Positions 12,201 to 18,937 are shown, counted from the stretch's first letter. The stretch is DNA of 64,000 bases from Halioglobus sp. (GCA_002699145.1 PABK01000061.1:196130-260129), one strand, 5' to 3'. The notes: generated from the letters alone by a model not told the origin. Numbers and translations are program-made.

Positions 12201-15200
12201 TCAGTGAGGACAGTGTCGACCTGCCGGCAAACCCCTCCGTGTTGCAGCAGTACCAGCAGATGGCCGTGGACTTTGCCAAGCAACTGGGCGGCGACCTGCT
12301 CGCCAATGCCGTGGGCAGCGAGATCGGCTACAAGCAGAAAGGCAATGTCGAGGCGACCGGTACGGCCGCAACGGGCAGCACCACGCAGTCCATTGGCGGT
12401 GGCGGTGGCCACGCCTTCATCGATCTCGATCACTACCGTGGCCAGCAGGTCACGGCGCGGATTGACCAGGGCGGCAAGGACATTACCGACAGCGCCGGCG
12501 GCGACGTGAGCGGGGAACGCGAGGGCGACGTCATGCTGGTCGCCGACAGCGGCACCGGCATCGGTGTGCAGTCCATCGGTGGCGGTGGCGGCAGCAGCGT
12601 GGCCGGCTTCAATGGCCGTGAGGTTCCCGCCAGGCCCGAGCGAGTGCCTGCACAAGCGGATGCGGGCCTGGCGGCGCCGACGCTGGCGCGTGCGGCTGCG
12701 CCTGTCCCGGAGGCGCTGCTCGCGCCCGCGGCGGTCGACCCGGTCATTCCCGGGCGCACGCCGGGGGTGGCGGTGCGCAGCCGCTTCGGCAGCGACGGCG
12801 GCAGCGACAACCACGGCGGCGTGATCGACCTGGTGACCGCCGGCGACCTGGTGTCGCGTGGCGGGGGCGTGGTGGGTGTGCTGTTGCAGAGCATCGGCGC
12901 GGGCGGTGGCGACAGCCGCCTGTCCGGTGTTGATCGCCTGGCAACGACGCTGGGCGGCGGCAACGGCGCCAGCGGTGACGGCAGCGATGTGGCGCTGGCT
13001 AACCGGGGTGCGGTGTCGGTCCAGGGCCGCAACGCGCTGGGTATTGTCATGCAGAGTATCGGCGGTGGCGGTGGCCTGCAGTTGTCGGACGCACGGCGAC
13101 TGGACGTCGACCTGAGCGACGACAACGAGGGTGACGGCGGCGATATCAGCCTGTACCAGGCGGGCCGGGTTTCGGCCAGCGGCATTGAATCCTACGGCCT
13201 GCTGGCGCAGAGCCTCGGTGGCGGCGGCGGTGTCGTCAACCGCGCTTTCCTGGGCGCGGCGGGCGGCATTGGCGTGGCGGGCGACCTGACGATCGACGCG
13301 CTGAGCGGCGCGAGTGCCTTCGGCGATCGCGGCGTGGGTCTGTATGTGCAGAGCGAGGCTCGCGAGGGTGCGGGCAACCTGGACCTGTTTGTCGACGGAT
13401 CGCTGTACGCCGATGGCGAGTCGGGAGCGGGCCTGGTGGGCATTTCGCGTTCCAGCGACGGTGACGCCGGCACCCTGGACCTGGACCTGCGTGCCGGCGC
13501 AACCGCCAACGCGGTGCTGGCCACGGGTATCAGCCTGCTGTCAGGCGGCAATCAACGCGCGGGCGACATCGATGTCAACGTGCGCGGCCGCCTGGAAGCG
13601 GTGGGTGAGGAGGCCAGCGGTGTCGTGGCGAGCAGCGTGGCGCAGCACGGCGCCGGTGACCTCGACGTCGGCCTGCAGAGCACGGTGCTGGCCGACGGTG
13701 ACGCCTCTCGCGGCGTGGTGCTGGAGTCAACGGCCGGTTCCACGGCGGGGCGTATCGACCTGGATCTCGATGGCGCCCTGGGCGCTTATGGCGAAGGAGC
13801 CAGCGGTATTGAAGCGCGCTCCAGGGGCGGCAGCCTCGGCGGCAGAATCCGCCTGGCGGTGGGCGAGCAACTGGAGGCGATCGGCGACGCGGTCAGCGCG
13901 CTGCTGGCGCACTCCGAGGGCGCGGGCGTGGCGGGCGATGTGTCTGCCGGGCTGGGCGGCGACCTGCTGCTGCAGGGTCAGTCGGCCAGCGGCCTGGACC
14001 TGCTGAGCAAGGCACGCCTGCGCGCCGGGGATATCCTGGCGTCGTTTGGCAGTTCACTGCTGATGCTGGGTGAGGAGGCGCGCGGTGCGCTGCTGCAATC
14101 CCTGTCGAATACGCAGGCGGGTGATCTCGGTGTGAGCGTGGCGGGAGACCTGCTGGCCGAGGGAGGCGGCCTCACAGCGGTCGAGGCCCTCAGCGAAAGC
14201 GCCGGCGTCGCCGGCGCGATCGACGCCTCCGTGGCTGGCCTGACGTCGATCACGGGTGAGGGCGCCCGCGGCCTGATACTGAGTAGCCTGGGCGGGCAGC
14301 GCTCGGGCGATATCAGCGCCGGGTTTGGCGGTGACCTGTTGCTGTACGGTGACGGCGTCAGCGGGCTCGAGGTGGTGAGTGCCGCCAGCGAGGCCGATGA
14401 ACCGGTGTTGCCGGCAGTCCTCGCGGCGAGCAACGACGCGCCGGCGGGCACGGCGGGCACGGCGGGCGATATCGACGTGAGCCTGGGGGGCCTGACGCTG
14501 GTTGACGGCGATAGCGGCAGCGGCGCCGACCTGCTGAGCAAAGGGGGCGAGCGCGCCGGGGATGTGACGGTCGCAGCGGCCGGCGATATCCTTGCGTTTG
14601 GTGACTCGGCCCGGGGTCTGCGTGCCCGCAGCGTGGCGGCAAACGATGCCGGCGCGGTGAGCCTGTCGGTTGCGGGCGGCGCCGGCGCCTACGGTGACGG
14701 CGCGTCTGCGCTGGAGTTGCGCTCGGTCGGGGCACGCTCGGCGGGCGCGGTCAGCGCGCGTGTCGACAGCACGCTGGAAGCTGCGGGTGACGCGGTCCGC
14801 GCGCTGGTGGCGAGCAGTCAGTCCGATGGCGTGGCAGGCGACGTCGACGTGGCGCTGGGCGGTAACGTGGTCAGCGAGGGCGCGAATGCGCGCACGGTCG
14901 CGGCGCGCAGTGAGGGTCTTGCCGGGTCCGGTGATGTCAGCGTTGAGGTGGCGGGCATTGCCTCGGCACTGGGTGACGGCGTGGTCGTGGTCAGTGCCTC
15001 GAGCCTGTCAGGCGAGGGTGCGGCTGGCGCGATCGACCTGTCCCTGGGTGACGACGTGGTGGCCGAGGGAACGGGTAGCCGCGCTATCCTGGCGCGCAGC
15101 AGTGGCGCGACCGGCGCGGGTGATATCACCGTGCAGACCGCCGGCAATGTCTCGGCGCTGGGCGCGGGCGGTATTGCGATCAGTGCGCAGAGCCTGGCGG

Positions 15201-16960
15201 GCGGTGCGGATGTGCGCATCGTGACAGCGGCGGAGCACCAGGTGTACGCCGGTGCGGGCGGCATCGCGGTGCGCATGGACACGGGCGCCCTGAGCGACAA
15301 CGTACTGGAGGCCAACGGTGAGCTGTTCACGGCCGACGGGCTGCTGGGCAACGTGGTGTTGGCGACCGACGGCAACGATACGGTGCTCAACAACGGGCTG
15401 TTCTATGGCCAGTTCAACCTGGGTAAAGGCCGCAACCGCTTCGTCAACAACGGCGAGCTGATTGCCGGCCCCCGGCTGGTGGCCGGCGGTCCCGGCGGGC
15501 AGCTGAGCAATGACGGCGTGCTCTACCTGGGCGAGACGGGCGAGGCCCGGTCGGTGGCCCTGGACGGCAGTTTCCTGCAGGGCGCGGGCGGCGTCGCGAT
15601 CGCCGAGATCGACCTGGCCAGCGGTGCGGCGGACCAGCTCCTGGCCAGCGGCACCGCCAGCCTGGACGGCGAGGTGCGTGTGGCGCTGATGTCCCTGGAC
15701 CAGATCACGGCCGGCGAGACGCGCTATGTGCTGTTCAGCGGCGAGCAGGGCCTGACGGATGAGGGGATCGAACTGATCACCGCGCCCTCGCTGGTCATCG
15801 ACTACCGCCTGGATAGCAGCTCCGGCACCGAGGCGTTCCTTGCGTACAACGTCGACTTCTCACCGGCGGGCCTGGAGACGAGCCCGGGCAGTGTGGGGAG
15901 TTACCTGAACTCGGCGCTGTCGGCAGGTGTCTCGCCGGCGTTGTCGGATCTGGCGTTGCTGCTGGTAAGCCTGAACGACCTGTCGCTGTACAACTCGGTC
16001 CTGGCGGATCTCGCGCCGGACTTCTACGCGGAGCAGCAGGTACAGGTGGTGCGCAGCGGGCAGTACTTCGCGGACCGGCTGTTGAGCTGCAAGCAGGTGG
16101 GCGGTGACTATCGCTTCACTGCGGAGGGCACCTGCGCCTGGATCGAGGCGGGCCGGGAGGAGATGGAACGCGACGTGGGCGGTACGACTGGCGATGTTGA
16201 CTTCGACACCGACCGCTTTGCGCTGGGCGGCCAGTTCGCCTTCGCTGAGCACTGGTATGCCGGATTTGCCGCGGCGCGTGACGATACCAACGGTGACGGC
16301 CAGTTCGGCGGCTGGCAATCGGATACGGATACCACGCACATCGGTGCGGCGCTGAAGTACCAGCCCGGCGCCCTGAAGCTGGCGGCGGTACTGGCGTACG
16401 GCTGGAGCGAGGCGGAGACGACCCGCAGGGGTTTCGTGACCGAGGCGTTCCAGGCCAAATCGGATCGCGACAGCACGCTGTGGTCGGGTCTGCTGCGCGG
16501 TTCCTGGGACTTCGAGTTGGGCAACGGCTACCTGCGCCCCGCGCTGGATGTGGGTCTGACCTACCTCGATACAGACGATGCGACGGAGCAGGGCGCGGAT
16601 GCGCTGGGCCTGGAGCTGGCGGGTGATGATGACACCTACACCTGGGTGCGGCCGAACGTGGAGGCGGGCCTTGAAGTACCGTTTGCGAAGGAGTCGCTGC
16701 TGCGCTTCTACGGACGCCTGGGCCTGCAGCACTACCTGTCCGACGAGGAGACCAGCATCAGCGCGGGCCTGGCCGGTGCGGGTGCGGTCGACGCGTCGAT
16801 GACAACCGCGGCGGACCTCGGCCAGGATGGCTGGCAGGGCCTGATCGGTGTCGATGCGCTGCTGAAGAACGGCATGACGGTACAGTTGCAGTACCGTCGC
16901 GAGGATGCCGACGACCTGACGGTGGATGCGGCGCAGCTGAAATTCTCGATGCCGTTCTGA
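206..16960 (+). CDS. giant glycine-rich repeat autotransporter (type V secretion), about 5,584 aa
   Basis: Probably a surface-displayed or released adhesin-like protein that crosses the outer membrane through its own C-terminal barrel. A long, Thr/Arg-rich n-region (about 50 residues) precedes a hydrophobic segment (VAAACVALAASSLGW) and a likely signal-peptidase site after GALA. Residues about 440-4,340 carry roughly 55 repeats containing variants of GILAQSIGGGGGNGG. Residues about 4,389-5,000 are a regular 31-residue repeat array without glycine runs. Residues about 5,310-5,584 alternate polar and aromatic strands and end in Phe (KFSMPF), as autotransporter barrels do. Ser/Gly linkers occur near residues 3,070-3,120 and 3,157-3,188. 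The gene stands alone: no two-partner or type I secretion gene is adjacent, and a terminator follows directly. Alternative starts are ATG 230 or 233. Family assignment is secure; the ligand or function is unknown. Confidence 0.9.
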   Translation: MWYPLARRMMQARVTLSVTQCASYTSRHTARHTASDTPSGTASDCRGRGLRPRVAAACVALAASSLGWQSGALACGAPLASSSSVVGDEVTNPVNTSECFIVRSRVTYEFAGFDDDDVGGNAEDVAYVLGNGGELVLVATAPDDFVFQIVDGAPQTELFQVKESLGAVVTLYPAGGDMDDVSAYSVQQSFDVSPEEPGAEDPISPPPLSGNPEDPLVLSYSGPDGKNGRSGFLFGGGSDAGDGGAGPDVDVTIGPSTLNVDVTYDPDAVPNIFGVDLTSIFDTQFDLNGVPVDSILSTATTTPGVEVASIGGDGGKGGNSNSIFGGGGNGGLGAQGGDLDVTNNVNIKTTRSDSQGIFAISASGKGGDGGSGGLITGGGGSGGASLQGGRVDVRNNGSIETGVLRDDGTVATGTAFRIEYVEGIPTPVLKTETDGQSSHGIQVLSTGGAGGRGGQTFGLIIGQGGTGGNAGDANEVSVINSGDGLITVRGDYASGIIAQSIGGAGGDGGGAIALFALAGRSGAGGDGGRVTVTNAGDIQTGGVLRAGDISGRDRTTGGVGIIAQSIGGGGGTAGNAAGLFGRGGEAALGGNADRVTVNNSGSIRTFGHRSDGILAQSIGGGGGNAGNAVGVVAIGGKASTARGGAGDRVTVNNTGFIETFGASSRGILAQSIGGGGGNGGSGTAGGLFVGFSMGGDGGAGGDADIVTIALDNLAASADDSDARIVTHGDNSEGIIAQSIGGGGGNGGDASTGVVGAFGAVAVALAGDGSGGGSGKEVTLSGAGSIETHGAMSHGALLQSVGGGGGNGGVSIAGAAAAGPVGGSLAVSLGGSGAQGGDGGKVSVGTDSKAADIDIRTNGDQSFGLVAQSVGGGGGNGGTSVSGAVSAALVGAVAATVSIGGDGGGGGDGGDVDANLSGSVTTTGSLSDAILLQSVGGGGGNGGTSVAASAALAGGGAGALNVGVGGDGSNGGDAGAVEADLDVDVSTLGDGADGIIVQAVGGSGGNGGLSVAAGAAGGGALAASVSVGVGGSAAGGGRGGKVETAYSGSLITGGTNATGILVQSVGGSGGNGGGSVAASLSGSGGASGAINVGVGGDGGAGGDGGVANANEYSVTLRTGTERATSIQTLQDNSSAIIAQSIGGGGGNGGFSVTAGLAAGAAGGGVANVGLGGSGEFGGAGKRVLVEHDGSVVTRGDNSTGILAQSVGGGGGNGGFSVAAGLAGGGAAAGTANVSLGGSGAGGGDGGVDNAGLESVRFDGAGQVETYGNSSSGIVVQSIGGGGGNGGFSVAAGAAAAGKGAGNATVALGGDAGQGGDGRRVTGLFDGTIYTEGDFSTGMLTQSVGGGGGNGGFSVAGSASAAGTASGSANVSLGGDGGAGGDGGFNAVDQWSVDSRTSGLVRTLGDFAAGIIAQSIGGGGGNGGFSVAAGADASGTASGNANVSLGGSGEGGGHGRRVRLVHQGSVMTGRAADPEAADERDRNPLGGSTGILAQSVGGGGGNAGFSVAAGAAGAGTAAGNASVSLGGSGGVGGNGGIGCDDPDDDSCNQEDYNDVTSVYLQTRAAPDGAPSEVITLNDFSAGIVAQSIGGGGGNGGFSVAAGAAGAGSAAGSANVSLGGGGGSGGAGRRVEADIESSVTTFGDFSQAVTVQSIGGGGGNGGFSVSAGAAAASAGAGTVGVSIGGSGAGGGDAGDVESRMIGDITTAGNDSGGLLVQSVGGGGGNGGLSVAASGAMAGQAGGGASIGLGGAGGGGGAPGSATSYLQGDVFTAGERAAGVVVQSMGGGGGNGGVTVTGTLTAGARAAGGASVGLGGSGGDGGDGGAVDSTVLGNVMTEQQQSIGVLAQSTGGGGGNGGVSVTGAVALGEAAGAASVGLGGSGGGGGSAGDVINRVVGDFVVTGGDNSTGVVAQALGGGGGNGGVSVGAGLSMGRNSGNVAVSIGGAGGGGGDGGDVDNTVESEVQTSGLNSGGILAQSLGGGGGNGGVTVEAGINASAKSGGAVGVGIGGAGGGGGDGGSVVNRFGSAERAANGVSDIITGGDNAAGVVAQSLGGGGGNGGVTLQGGMNFTGESGGSVGVGIGGSGGDGGDAFVKDGRDESGSDEAYTIEERNANVVVGNAVFGTVTTSGARSTAILAQALGGGGGNGGMSVSGGLNVSGKSGGSLGVGLGGSGGGGGHAGFVDNYVEADVRTGFVDADDARFGDESSGIVAQSIGGGGGNGGMNISGNINLSKDSGGALGVGIGGAGGDASDGGRVRNEVIGTVATSGDDARGVLAQSVGGGGGNGGMNITVVGSGSMKSSGALGVGIGGAGGEGGDGYLVENSFTGWVLTLGKRSDGIVVQSVGGGGGNGGMNIEGGMSFAKEKAGALGVGIGGAGGGGGDGGAVSNNVVADVETFELGSMGILAQSVGGGGGNGGMNITGGVTGTAGGGDDGKSGSISVGIGGFGGDGGDGGDVINNVRKDAGFVVTRGVDSSAIVGQSLGGGGGNGGMNITGGANFTTNGSGGTVGVGIGGFGGGGGDAASVSSIVDMAMIWTGGDRSVGVAAQSIGGGGGNGGMNIQGSLNYTDNSGGSIGVGIGGFGGDGGNSGDTLSADGGTVVDLAVTADIMTSGSSSHGVVAQSVAGGGGNGGLNISGGVSISSDKSSNAASIGIGGFGGGGGDALGKVRLAYEGTINRAWEDDAPYIDEDVEGSHGILAQSLGGGGGNGGLNIAGAFSYSNSSSSGGGSSSGGGSDSGSGNALVVGIGGFGGDGGRADEVDVTVTGGNSITGHGDNGSGIFAQSLGGSGGNGGINVSGAFTSSSPVVFGMGGFGGQAGRAGKVTVVADTDIYAAGERSTGIIAQSIGGGGGNGGLNISGGANFSKQDSPSSLVFGIGGFAGDGNEADDVLVDHTGSIRTIGELAHGILAQSLGGGGGNGGINVSIGISASDEEKKKNRGYSMVGGIGGFGGEGARPGDVAVYSDGDIRTTGKDARGIFAQSVGGGGGTGGANVTSNITRGASPLSLAIGGFGGDGSDAGDVSVYRARDLAFAGAIVTDGEGAHGIEASSIGGGGGDAGMNFAFTYTTAGDDGDSSSSSGSSSSGSSSSSGGASSSSGSSSSGSSSSGSSSGSASSSSGGSGSDRAAPTHPGVDSSVIPRYNAVLDELECRQRGGASCDGASSSSGSSGSSSGSSSGSSSGSSSGSSSDGESQPEAYAAQILIGGNGGGSGDGGAVVVENHSDITTSGKRSHGVFAQSIGGGGGNASFNVGYSKAAEVDKSLNVAIGGGTEGGGTGGTVDVVHVGDVATAGDDSIGVFAQSVGGGGGNVGFDKLSDTNTTDVLSFSLGRSGGAGGEGGAVTVNASGNISTVGARSHGILAQSVGNGGGNSSSTSVGATLSSSESSSGSADSGSDSSGSTPARSFKLSIGVGGAAGGDADTVDVISAGTIATQGEGAHGIFAQSVGGGGGNGGSASTKAGTDKSASANEFYGLALGGSGGVGGVGKAVTVSSDSVISTLARGAIGILAQSVGGGGGTGGAVNSSANLQNNGSISINVGGSGGSGAVGGDIEVSSNEVIVTRGEGSHGVLAQSIGGGGGNAGMTTGKLKTAGNGGRTNFALNVGGGGGDAASFAGDVSVTNTSGVETFGDRAYGLFAQSVGGGGGNAAKVTGGITGGDGGASSSSGSSSGGSGSSSGGNRDFSLAIGGGGGSGGRGGDVTVRNIDQGDDPVSGLIVTRGEASHAIIAMSIGGGGGTGSAIENNNEAKTDGSTRALSIGGAGSDGGSGGTVLVENSGRIITFGDRSHGVLAQSIGGGGGNAEEVVTNSKRPQGQTGQAIAIGGAGGTGNTGGDVTVLNSGTITTFGEASYGILAQSIGGGGGNGASAKGNAKTSREERANSSITNDIGIGGNGGVGGDSGDVLVDHTGAITIEGDNSYGIYAQSVSGGGGTLGQSLGHPVTSNVLSVVSMLLGGSAADGEAGDVTVNATGDINVSGDNSHALFQQSVNGGGGAVEVFLDVTEEGVAFSEDSVDLPANPSVLQQYQQMAVDFAKQLGGDLLANAVGSEIGYKQKGNVEATGTAATGSTTQSIGGGGGHAFIDLDHYRGQQVTARIDQGGKDITDSAGGDVSGEREGDVMLVADSGTGIGVQSIGGGGGSSVAGFNGREVPARPERVPAQADAGLAAPTLARAAAPVPEALLAPAAVDPVIPGRTPGVAVRSRFGSDGGSDNHGGVIDLVTAGDLVSRGGGVVGVLLQSIGAGGGDSRLSGVDRLATTLGGGNGASGDGSDVALANRGAVSVQGRNALGIVMQSIGGGGGLQLSDARRLDVDLSDDNEGDGGDISLYQAGRVSASGIESYGLLAQSLGGGGGVVNRAFLGAAGGIGVAGDLTIDALSGASAFGDRGVGLYVQSEAREGAGNLDLFVDGSLYADGESGAGLVGISRSSDGDAGTLDLDLRAGATANAVLATGISLLSGGNQRAGDIDVNVRGRLEAVGEEASGVVASSVAQHGAGDLDVGLQSTVLADGDASRGVVLESTAGSTAGRIDLDLDGALGAYGEGASGIEARSRGGSLGGRIRLAVGEQLEAIGDAVSALLAHSEGAGVAGDVSAGLGGDLLLQGQSASGLDLLSKARLRAGDILASFGSSLLMLGEEARGALLQSLSNTQAGDLGVSVAGDLLAEGGGLTAVEALSESAGVAGAIDASVAGLTSITGEGARGLILSSLGGQRSGDISAGFGGDLLLYGDGVSGLEVVSAASEADEPVLPAVLAASNDAPAGTAGTAGDIDVSLGGLTLVDGDSGSGADLLSKGGERAGDVTVAAAGDILAFGDSARGLRARSVAANDAGAVSLSVAGGAGAYGDGASALELRSVGARSAGAVSARVDSTLEAAGDAVRALVASSQSDGVAGDVDVALGGNVVSEGANARTVAARSEGLAGSGDVSVEVAGIASALGDGVVVVSASSLSGEGAAGAIDLSLGDDVVAEGTGSRAILARSSGATGAGDITVQTAGNVSALGAGGIAISAQSLAGGADVRIVTAAEHQVYAGAGGIAVRMDTGALSDNVLEANGELFTADGLLGNVVLATDGNDTVLNNGLFYGQFNLGKGRNRFVNNGELIAGPRLVAGGPGGQLSNDGVLYLGETGEARSVALDGSFLQGAGGVAIAEIDLASGAADQLLASGTASLDGEVRVALMSLDQITAGETRYVLFSGEQGLTDEGIELITAPSLVIDYRLDSSSGTEAFLAYNVDFSPAGLETSPGSVGSYLNSALSAGVSPALSDLALLLVSLNDLSLYNSVLADLAPDFYAEQQVQVVRSGQYFADRLLSCKQVGGDYRFTAEGTCAWIEAGREEMERDVGGTTGDVDFDTDRFALGGQFAFAEHWYAGFAAARDDTNGDGQFGGWQSDTDTTHIGAALKYQPGALKLAAVLAYGWSEAETTRRGFVTEAFQAKSDRDSTLWSGLLRGSWDFELGNGYLRPALDVGLTYLDTDDATEQGADALGLELAGDDDTYTWVRPNVEAGLEVPFAKESLLRFYGRLGLQHYLSDEETSISAGLAGAGAVDASMTTAADLGQDGWQGLIGVDALLKNGMTVQLQYRREDADDLTVDAAQLKFSMPF
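282..305 (+). repeat. 12-bp exact tandem repeat in the signal-peptide n-region
   Basis: CCCGTCACACAG occurs twice in tandem (282-293 and 294-305), followed to about 337 by degenerate copies containing GACACA and GGCACAG. It encodes the RHTARHTASDT part of the unusually long n-region. The period is a multiple of three, so changes in copy number would keep the frame. Confidence 0.7.
1530..13230 (+). repeat. about 55 glycine-rich repeats of the autotransporter passenger
   Basis: Each unit holds a beta-strand-like core (pattern V-x-N-x-G-x-I-x-T-x-G followed by S-x-GILAQS) and then a glycine run such as IGGGGGNGG. A variable loop of 20-45 residues, rich in Gly, Ala and Ser, leads into the next unit. 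I counted about 55 copies of the QS(I/V/L)GGGGG element or close variants by eye. Unit length ranges roughly from 50 to 75 residues. Units differ in the loop class that follows: GFSVAAG in the first third, GMNI in the middle, shorter or irregular loops later. This suggests block-wise duplication within the gene. Confidence 0.85.
9411..9765 (+). repeat. paired Ser/Gly linkers flanking a Cys-containing island
   Basis: Two low-complexity segments (about 9,411-9,560 and 9,671-9,760) encode runs of SSSSG or SSGSSSG. Between them lies a short non-repeat segment with an Arg, a Pro pair and two cysteines (ELECRQRGGASC). Smaller Ser-rich tracts recur near 8,350-8,410, 10,325-10,390 and 11,165-11,220. 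Such linkers are usually flexible spacers; here they interrupt the beta-repeat array. Confidence 0.75.
13370..15205 (+). repeat. 19-unit array of a 31-residue (93-bp) repeat
   Basis: Downstream of the glycine-rich part the passenger becomes a regular array. Each unit begins with AGD or AG-x, has alternating hydrophobic residues (for example IDVNV), then a Gly, an L-x-A-x-G step, a small residue, and a terminal S-rich turn. Nine consecutive units from 13,466 are each exactly 31 residues. One unit is expanded by about 22 residues (a Pro/Ala/Thr stretch near 14,390-14,460). The pattern fits one or more coils of a beta-solenoid per unit. It aligns with the core of the glycine-rich units minus their Gly loop. 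Confidence 0.8.
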
Positions 16961-17002
16961 ACGGGCGCGGCGCCGCTCACACGGCGTTGCAGCCAGCCCT
17001 GG

Positions 17003-17026
17003 AAAGCCCGCCCTGTGCGGGCTTTT
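17003..17026 (+). terminator. Rho-independent terminator after the autotransporter gene
   Basis: AAAGCCCGC (17003-17011) pairs with GCGGGCTTT (17017-17025) around the loop CCTGT, and the stem ends in a short T run. It lies 42 bases after the stop codon, so the giant gene is probably transcribed on its own. Confidence 0.85.
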
Positions 17027-17099
17027 CATTTTCAGGTGGACTACACTTCAGCAACACGACCGCTGTCTTGAATCTGCACCACCGCGAGGAGGACACACG

Positions 17100-17471
17100 A
17101 TGATCGGCTACGTGACACTGGGCGCCAACGACTTCGAAGGCACCGCGCGCTTCTACGACGAATTGCTGGCCCTGTGTGGCGCCAGCCGGCTCATGGAGTT
17201 ACCCGAGGGCTTTATACTCTGGGGCGCCAACTTCGACGACGCCGGCCTGGCGCTGGCCAGGCCCTACAACCAGCAGGCGGCCACCGTGGGCAACGGGGTA
17301 ATGGCCGCGATCCGCACGAATTCCACGCAAGAGGTCGACGCGCTGTACGCGAAGGCGTTGGAGCTTGGCGGAACCGACGAGGGCGCACCCGGTCCGCGCG
17401 GCGAGGGTTTCTATGCGGGCTATTTCCGCGACCCTGAGGGGAACAAGCTGAACGCCTTCGCGCTGGTGTAA
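17100..17471 (+). CDS. VOC (glyoxalase/bleomycin-resistance fold) protein, 123 aa
   Basis: A single vicinal-oxygen-chelate module with the usual start (MIGYVTLGANDFEGTARFYD) and the usual end (GYFRDPEGNKLNAF). A strong ribosome site, GAGGAGG, lies 7 bases before the ATG. Members of this family act as dioxygenases, lyases or resistance proteins, and the sequence does not show which. The expected first metal ligand (His) is not present in the first strand (YVTLGAND), so it may be a non-metal or atypical member. It follows the autotransporter terminator and has no obvious operon partner. Confidence 0.8.
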   Translation: MIGYVTLGANDFEGTARFYDELLALCGASRLMELPEGFILWGANFDDAGLALARPYNQQAATVGNGVMAAIRTNSTQEVDALYAKALELGGTDEGAPGPRGEGFYAGYFRDPEGNKLNAFALV

Positions 17472-17698
17472 CGGCCGCCATAGGCAAGTTACCGGCAGGC
17501 TGTCTGGCGGTCGTTGCTTTAATCGACAATCTGCCCGTAGTGCCTCTGCTATCGGCTCCGTGACCGGAGTCCGCCTACGTGATGACGCCGAGTGGTGGCG
17601 GTCCCGGGTTTTTGCTGCGCTACCGTGCGTTGCTGTTTGGCATCCAGGGCACGCATTTACATACCTGCCATGGCTATTGCCGTCGACAGCAGCAAATT

Positions 17699-18937
17699 CT
17701 ACAGTTCAGGATCGAAACTGATAGGCATCTCTCGAATGCCGCTGATGAAATAGGAGCGCATATACTTGATGTCTCCAGCGAACCTGGGGTTGCGCATCCT
17801 GGGAAGAATTTCTTCCAACATGATCTGGATCTCCAGCTTTGCCAGATGCATGCCCAGACAAAAGTGACTGCCCGTACCGAATGAGCGCAAATCCCGAGAT
17901 AACCCCTTGTGCCGCAGAGCTCGGGTGACATCAAACTGCATTGCATCTTCACCGAACACGTTCTCATCGTGATTCACTGTGTGATAATGAAGCAGAACCT
18001 TATCACCTCGACGAATCAGTTTCCCGGATAATTCAATGTCTTTCATTGCCGTACGTTTCATGCAGGTAAATGAGGTGTTGTAGCGGACGATCTCGTCGAC
18101 TGCGTTGGGAATTTCGCCAGGATTGTCTTTGAGCCACTGCAGCTGTTCCGGGTGTTCGATGAGCAATCTCATGGCGTGACTGATTGCCGTTCGGGTGCTC
18201 TCGTTGCCTGCGGTAATCACCATCAGAAACATCCACATGAACTCGTCGTCGGTGAGGGGCTGGCCGTCGATTTTCCCTCGTAGCAACGCTCCTGATACCG
18301 TATCTTTTGGCTCACTTGTCCAGCGATGTTTGAGTTCTCTGGCATATTCCAGCAGTTCGGCTGCAGCGGCTTGACCAGCCTCTTCACCCTCGGAAGCGTC
18401 CGGATCATCGGCAAACATCATGGTATTGGTCCACTCGAAAATCTTCTGGCGGTCTTGCGCCGGTACATCCAGTAAGTACAGGATGGCGTACAAGGGCAGT
18501 TCAGACGCCACGTCTTTCACAAACTCACAATGCCCTTTGGACGCAACTTGATCGACAACCAGCCGGGCATGTTTTTTCAGGAAGGGTATGTATTGTTTAA
18601 CTGACGCGGGTGTGAAAGCGTCACGAACAACCTTGCGCATTTTCATGTGCCGGGGGTCATCCATATTGATCAGCATATTGGCGTAAATGCCGTCCACAAT
18701 CGTCTGGTCATGCTCCATTGGCAGGGCGCTGCGCGCTTGGGAGGAAAACAGGTCCGGCCGCCGCTCTATAAAGTCCAATTCCTTTCGACGGGTCACCATC
18801 CAGTAGGGTACACCTGTGATCGGGTCATCCATATAGATCAGCGAATCGCGATCCCTCAGCTCCCGCAGGGAGTCATAGGGCATGCCATCCGTGAATACAT
18901 CCGGGTCTAGTATGTTGCTGATTGGGCACTTTGACAT
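17699..18937 (-). CDS. cytochrome P450, 412 aa
   Basis: Soluble bacterial class P450 that would hydroxylate a hydrophobic substrate using electrons from a ferredoxin not encoded here. The I-helix motif AGNESTRTAISH supplies the acid and Thr pair. The haem loop FGTGSHFCLGMHLAKLE places the axial cysteine at about residue 360. GGGGAGGAAG lies just upstream of the ATG. The gene starts 30 bases after the stop of the MDR oxidoreductase gene (upstream in transcription), so the two are probably one operon controlled by the divergent AraC gene. It is clearly paralogous to the P450 at 57259-58515: both begin with LDPD and DDPITGVPYW and end with MPI and FDPE. Local GC is lower than elsewhere in the window. 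Confidence 0.92.
   Translation of the reverse strand: MSKCPISNILDPDVFTDGMPYDSLRELRDRDSLIYMDDPITGVPYWMVTRRKELDFIERRPDLFSSQARSALPMEHDQTIVDGIYANMLINMDDPRHMKMRKVVRDAFTPASVKQYIPFLKKHARLVVDQVASKGHCEFVKDVASELPLYAILYLLDVPAQDRQKIFEWTNTMMFADDPDASEGEEAGQAAAAELLEYARELKHRWTSEPKDTVSGALLRGKIDGQPLTDDEFMWMFLMVITAGNESTRTAISHAMRLLIEHPEQLQWLKDNPGEIPNAVDEIVRYNTSFTCMKRTAMKDIELSGKLIRRGDKVLLHYHTVNHDENVFGEDAMQFDVTRALRHKGLSRDLRSFGTGSHFCLGMHLAKLEIQIMLEEILPRMRNPRFAGDIKYMRSYFISGIREMPISFDPEL

Noticed and set aside
1530-13230. Regular DNA repeats that might suggest a CRISPR array
   Set aside because: The repeats are in frame, vary in length and code for a continuous protein; there are no constant-length direct repeats with unique spacers and no cas genes.
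1530-13230. RTX calcium-binding toxin repeats
   Set aside because: The glycine runs lack the GGxGxDxUx nonapeptide register, the C-terminus is a barrel, and no type I secretion genes are nearby.
994-14000. Long antisense ORFs opposite the autotransporter gene (for example 4769-6730, 6995-8908, 10253-12814)
   Set aside because: Their products are Pro-, Ala-, Thr- or Arg-rich low-complexity strings that mirror the GC-rich repeats, with no ribosome sites, domains or conserved starts.
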